NCBI GenBank assembly: GCA_039105265.1
Contig: JAPFFF010000011.1
Coordinates: 1,674,001 to 1,738,000, forward strand
Source of the DNA: Tritrichomonas musculus
Taxonomy: Eukaryota > Parabasalia > Tritrichomonadida > Tritrichomonadidae
Direction: 5' to 3'
DNA: 64,000 nt
Part shown: positions 60,932 through 64,000 of the stretch, piece by piece
Numbering within the stretch: the first letter of the stretch is position 1
Layout of the letters: the number at the start of each line of letters is the position of its first letter
Translations under genes and position numbers: made by a program
Notes under the pieces: generated by a model
What the model saw: the letters and a program-made list of their open reading frames with translations, nothing else
Databases searched by the model: none
Told to the model about the DNA's origin: nothing

Positions 60932-61231
60932 ATGCCAATTCAAACTCCAATTTCTGGTCTCAATTTTATATTTTTTGATGATATTCCTGAAGAATCAATT
61001 AAAATAAAAGATATGTATGATAATATAACTTTTTCAGATAACCAATATTTCTATTTTCATGATGAAGCTAATGATATTGACTATTTCTATTCAAAATTTC
61101 AAGATGAAATTTATAGACCTCTCAAAATAGTTGAATTGAAAAATGGTTCTAAATGTGTTTTCTTAAAAGATTCAAAAGGTAATAGAATAATTTTAAATAT
61201 TAAAAAATTTAAGTTTTATTATGGACTTTGA
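60932..61231 (+). CDS. Unknown small protein, 99 aa
   Basis: The product begins MPIQTPISGLNFIFFDDIPE and is rich in Asp, Phe and Tyr. It has a strand-rich end (KNGSKCVFLKDSKGNRIILN). It follows the tandem repeats directly, which may be its promoter. It converges with the 406-residue gene, with 21 bases between the ends. No family is recognised. Confidence 0.5.
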   Translation: MPIQTPISGLNFIFFDDIPEESIKIKDMYDNITFSDNQYFYFHDEANDIDYFYSKFQDEIYRPLKIVELKNGSKCVFLKDSKGNRIILNIKKFKFYYGL

Positions 61232-61252
61232 AAAAAGTTTTGTTCGCTGAAC

Positions 61253-62473
61253 TTAAACTGAACTTTTCTTAATTTTTTCATAACCATAAACTTGGATTTT
61301 ATTTATTGATTTTCTCGTTCTTTTGAGATATTTTTTTACTCCATCAAGTTTCCCAAATGTTGTCAAAATCACATTTTCTTCCATATAATCATTGTACATT
61401 TGAACCAATTCAGAAGTTGGATACCAATCTTTTTCTAATTGAGCTATAAAACATTCAAATGTCTTTTTGGGGTTTGCTTTTCTTCTTTCATTTTGAATGA
61501 CTTCATCTGGTTCTTCAATTATTGGACCAACTTTTTCTTGAGGAATGATATCTTCATTTTTTAATTGAGGATAATGTTGATGAATTATTTCAATGAAGCA
61601 TTGAATTCTTCCTCTTGTCATTCCATTTAATGTTTCATGAATTTCTGGCATCCATCTTTGAGAAGCATTTTTCACTAAATCTTCACATAAATTTTCAATG
61701 TAAACTTTTTGATATTGTTTTGTTGCTGATATTGGTTTTTGATAACCAATAATGAAAGTTTCAATATACTCCATTAATAGATTTGAAACGGCATTATTCA
61801 AACCTATTAATTTGCCTTTGAAATCATTAACAATTTGACCGTTATAGGTTATTTGAATTTTATCAAAGAAAGTGAAAAAAATGTTTCTTAACTTTTCAAA
61901 GATTTGATTAATACAATTAACCAATTCTTTTGCTTTCTTTGAATAAATAACTTGAACAAAACCTTCAGTGTACATTTTTAACATTTCATCATCTTTGTTC
62001 CCAATCAATTTTTCAATGATTCTTTCAATTATTATTTTTGTGTTAGTTTCATTGAAAAACATTTTTTTGTCAATGATATCAAAAAGATATTCTTTTGATT
62101 TGTAGCACATTTTTTCAAGGTCTTCAATCATTCTTTTCTCTTCTTGTTCATTTATTTCTGCAAACCTTCTTTGTGTTTTCAAAGAATTTATTTCTGACTT
62201 TTCTTCATCAAAGTTGTAATTTAAATCAGTATTTTGAACATATTTCTCTAAATCATCAATTGCTTTATCAAATTCTTCAGTTGTGGAATAACTTAATGGT
62301 TGCATGAAAAAAGTTTTCATTCTGAGGTCTTGTTTGAAATGTAATAGCTTTACTTGCTTTTCAATGAACTTCAAAGGGTCAAAAGGTTGTATTGGAATCA
62401 TTTGATTCATATCAGAAACTTTCATTGTGTTTCTTTGTGTCATTAAAAAAATGTGAGGTAGTGAAATGAACAT
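61253..62473 (-). CDS. Helical protein with C-terminal DxYP...LDG domain, 406 aa
   Basis: Most of the protein is helical and rich in Glu, Lys, Ile and Phe (for example IDDLEKYVQNTDLNYNFDEE and KIIIERIIEKLIGN). The last 75 residues carry ECFIAQLEKDWYPTSELVQM and TTFGKLDGVKKYLKRTRKSI, the same module as the 109-residue protein at 21222. The start at 62473 follows an initiator-like TCATT on the minus strand (62487-62491). A later ATG at MTQRNTMKVSDM is also possible. The shared C-terminal module suggests a common nucleic-acid or protein contact. Confidence 0.6.
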   Translation of the reverse strand: MFISLPHIFLMTQRNTMKVSDMNQMIPIQPFDPLKFIEKQVKLLHFKQDLRMKTFFMQPLSYSTTEEFDKAIDDLEKYVQNTDLNYNFDEEKSEINSLKTQRRFAEINEQEEKRMIEDLEKMCYKSKEYLFDIIDKKMFFNETNTKIIIERIIEKLIGNKDDEMLKMYTEGFVQVIYSKKAKELVNCINQIFEKLRNIFFTFFDKIQITYNGQIVNDFKGKLIGLNNAVSNLLMEYIETFIIGYQKPISATKQYQKVYIENLCEDLVKNASQRWMPEIHETLNGMTRGRIQCFIEIIHQHYPQLKNEDIIPQEKVGPIIEEPDEVIQNERRKANPKKTFECFIAQLEKDWYPTSELVQMYNDYMEENVILTTFGKLDGVKKYLKRTRKSINKIQVYGYEKIKKSSV

Positions 62474-62486
62474 TTTATAAAATTTT

Positions 62487-62491
62487 AATGA
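62487..62491 (-). promoter_or_regulatory. Initiator-like motif (minus strand)
   Basis: TCATT on the minus strand lies 14 bases before the ATG at 62473 and fits TCAY(T/A). Confidence 0.35.
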
Positions 62492-62545
62492 AGTGAAGTG
62501 TTATAATAAAATTTTACTTCAATTTTTTTCACCATTTAAAAAAAC

Positions 62546-62917
62546 ATGTCATTAAGAAATCAAAAATTAACAAAAGCTCAAGAACAAAAATTATTAATGG
62601 AAAGATTACAAAATGAAAATTCTCATTTAAAATCTAAAATGTTTGATGCAATTGTTGAAATAAAAAATTTGAGAAATGAAATGAATTCAAAACCTAAAAG
62701 AAATACTAAGAAAACTCAAGAACAAATTCAACCTCAACAAATGGTTTATCAACTACCTCAACAAACTCAAAAAAATACAAAATTTACAAAAAATCCTTCA
62801 AAAGTTTATGAACATGAAGAATTTTTACAACATTTAGCTCAATTACAAGCAAATCAAAATTCAAAATCTAGAAAAAGAAGACAAAATAATGATTCTGAAG
62901 ATTCTGAATCTGATTGA
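62546..62917 (+). CDS. Coiled-coil, Gln-rich protein with basic/acidic tail, 123 aa
   Basis: The product begins MSLRNQKLTKAQEQKLLMER and forms a coiled coil to about residue 50. A Gln-rich stretch follows (QIQPQQMVYQLPQQTQ), and it ends with SRKRRQNNDSEDSESD. The basic cluster before the acidic tail could be a nuclear localisation signal. It is in one row with the HNH gene 22 bases downstream. No family is recognised. Confidence 0.5.
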   Translation: MSLRNQKLTKAQEQKLLMERLQNENSHLKSKMFDAIVEIKNLRNEMNSKPKRNTKKTQEQIQPQQMVYQLPQQTQKNTKFTKNPSKVYEHEEFLQHLAQLQANQNSKSRKRRQNNDSEDSESD

Positions 62918-62926
62918 AAAATCACC

Positions 62927-62931
62927 TCACT
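62927..62931 (+). promoter_or_regulatory. Initiator-like motif before the HNH gene
   Basis: TCACT lies 12 bases before the ATG at 62939, fitting TCAY(T/A). Confidence 0.4.
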
Positions 62932-62938
62932 AAATTAA

Positions 62939-63688
62939 ATGACAGTTGGACAATTGATAGTCGATACAATAATTGAAAACAAAGAATTGATGAAAGAAAT
63001 TAATGATAACATTATTGATGAAGAACATTTAAAAGATGTTGAAGAAAAGATATTAGAAAAAGAAATTGAAGAAGAACAGAAAATTGAAGAAGAGGAAGAA
63101 ATTGTTATTCCTGAAAATGCTCAATTTGAGAGACTTAAAAATAATCCTGATTATGAAATTATGACTTCTGAACCTTATTACTTAAGAAAAATCAGTACAA
63201 AAAGAATTGTGAAAGAAAGCCAAAAAAACAAAGAAAATAAATATATCTCAATTAAATTGAATGGACAGAAAAAATTGAAACATAGGATTATTGCTGAACA
63301 TTTTGTTCCAAACGATGACCCAGAAAACAAAAAACTTGTTGACCATATCGATAATAATATCAAAAATAATTCACCATCAAATTTACGTTGGGTATCAAAT
63401 TCAGATAATCAAAAAAATAGAATATCAACAATGAATATTGTTTATCAATTTTTAGATAAATTACCTCCAGATTCTATTCTTGTGAAAAAATATAATTCAT
63501 CCACTTTTGAAAATTATTTCTATTCAAATGGTGAATTTTATTTTTTTAACGGAGAAAAATACAGAAAATTGGAAAAACTTCAAAGGTCAAAAAGAAAAGC
63601 ATTATATGTAAATGCAATAAATACAAAAGGAAAAAGGACTTTAATTTTCGTTAACAAATTTGAAAGAGAATATATAAATAAAAAATGA
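62939..63688 (+). CDS. HNH_3-type endonuclease, 249 aa
   Basis: This is a site-specific DNA-cutting enzyme of the homing-endonuclease kind. An acidic, coiled N-terminus (EKEIEEEQKIEEEEEIV) leads into a NUMOD4-like part (NPDYEIMTSEPYYLRKIS). The HNH core is at about residues 115-160, with LKHRIIAEHFVPNDDPENK, VDHIDNNIKNN and NLRWVSNSDNQKNR, giving the His, His and Asn positions of the family. A C-terminal basic domain follows. The fragment at 36674 is a relative. As a whole gene it could drive movement or conversion among Polintons, which is inference. Confidence 0.8.
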   Translation: MTVGQLIVDTIIENKELMKEINDNIIDEEHLKDVEEKILEKEIEEEQKIEEEEEIVIPENAQFERLKNNPDYEIMTSEPYYLRKISTKRIVKESQKNKENKYISIKLNGQKKLKHRIIAEHFVPNDDPENKKLVDHIDNNIKNNSPSNLRWVSNSDNQKNRISTMNIVYQFLDKLPPDSILVKKYNSSTFENYFYSNGEFYFFNGEKYRKLEKLQRSKRKALYVNAINTKGKRTLIFVNKFEREYINKK

Positions 63689-63764
63689 CCGTTAAATAGT
63701 CATATCACAAAATAAACTAACTTTTTGAATTTAAATTTTAATCCGTTTATTTTTTCATTTCACC

Positions 63765-63769
63765 TCATT
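63765..63769 (+). promoter_or_regulatory. Initiator-like motif
   Basis: TCATT lies 11 bases before the ATG at 63776, in the position usual for trichomonad initiators. Confidence 0.45.
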
Positions 63770-63775
63770 TTTTAA

Positions 63776-64000
63776 ATGTCTAGAATAGAAAGACTCATTC
63801 AAGTTCATAAAGAAATTGTTGAACTTACAAACAAATGGAATGATGCAACCCCTCAAGAGAAAGAAAACATTTGGTTCGCAATTTATTTCCGATTCTCAAA
63901 TGTGTTGAAAGAAAGGAAATATTTTCTTCAACAATGTGAAATTTGTGATTCAGATTCTGAATCCATCAAAGCTTTCAATGATTATGCCACCTATTGGTTA
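63776..64000 (+). CDS. Unknown protein, 5' part (runs off window)
   Basis: Seventy-five codons are visible, beginning MSRIERLIQVHKEIVELTNK. The helical start is followed by a Trp- and Phe-bearing segment (ENIWFAIYFRFSNVLKER) and CEICDSDSES. No family can be named from this part. An initiator-like motif stands directly upstream. Confidence 0.5.
   Translation, partial: MSRIERLIQVHKEIVELTNKWNDATPQEKENIWFAIYFRFSNVLKERKYFLQQCEICDSDSESIKAFNDYATYWL

Larger units (their letters stand above)
53270..64000. mobile_element. Polinton element E (lineage 2, left part; right limit unknown)
   Basis: It starts AGTAGTAATAGTATGTGCG, matching the inward-read right end of element A, and carries a pPolB of the same type directly inside. 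The AT-rich repeats at 58473-60931 and the small genes after them are assigned to E only tentatively. The DxYP...LDG domain and HNH genes there are shared with the other Polintons, but no second terminus is seen. Confidence 0.6.

Overview
The window is a dense, nested pile of Polinton/Maverick elements (large self-synthesising, virus-like DNA transposons). The host is most likely Trichomonas vaginalis or a close parabasalid. The reasons are AT-rich intergenic DNA, long uninterrupted genes, initiator-like TCAYT(A/T) motifs 10-25 bases before several ATGs, and the known abundance of this family in that genome. No ordinary host gene is clearly present, and no rRNA, tRNA or CRISPR was seen. The species call is inference from gene families, not from a marker gene.

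Layout. Element A (1-10831, left end outside the window) carries a large unknown protein, fibre-like genes and a protein-primed DNA polymerase (pPolB) with OTU-like and HNH-like inserts. It ends in an AGTAGT-type terminus. Element B (about 10832-41223) is the best preserved. It reads coiled-coil gene, 244-aa gene, Ulp1/adenain-like protease, penton-like protein, retroviral-type integrase, FtsK/HerA packaging ATPase, small virion proteins, double-jelly-roll capsid candidate, several small genes, pPolB, a 249-aa protein and a very large fibre gene. Its pPolB is split by a different 6.6-kb element (26444-33062) with long inverted repeats, AGTAGT ends and a 6-bp target duplication. Its fibre gene carries a 461-bp insert bounded by 138-bp direct repeats. 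From 41236 to about 48322 lie pieces of further elements: a fibre fragment in inverse orientation, a second-lineage capsid gene and integrase, and a near copy of the left end of B. Element C (48323-53269) is a worn relative of B. Element E (53270 onward) is a relative of A, inserted in the capsid gene of C, and starts with its own pPolB. It is followed by 2.4 kb of AT-rich repeats and a cluster of small genes, including a whole HNH endonuclease.

Functionally, pPolB would copy the element, the integrase would insert it, the protease and ATPase would mature and fill particles, and the capsid, penton and fibre proteins would build them. At least two Polinton lineages are interleaved: lineage 1 is B, C and the fibre fragment; lineage 2 is A, D and E.

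The most unusual signals are these. (1) Six small twin-hairpin sequences with mostly three-base loops are scattered through 43-58.6 kb. Two are 33-bp in-frame additions relative to homologues in the same window, and one has an apparent empty site 130 bp away. (2) The 6.6-kb element has Polinton-style ends but a replication-initiator-like protein instead of Polinton genes, and carries a fragment of a Polinton gene near its end. (3) Dynein-light-chain-like QT motifs recur in several element proteins.
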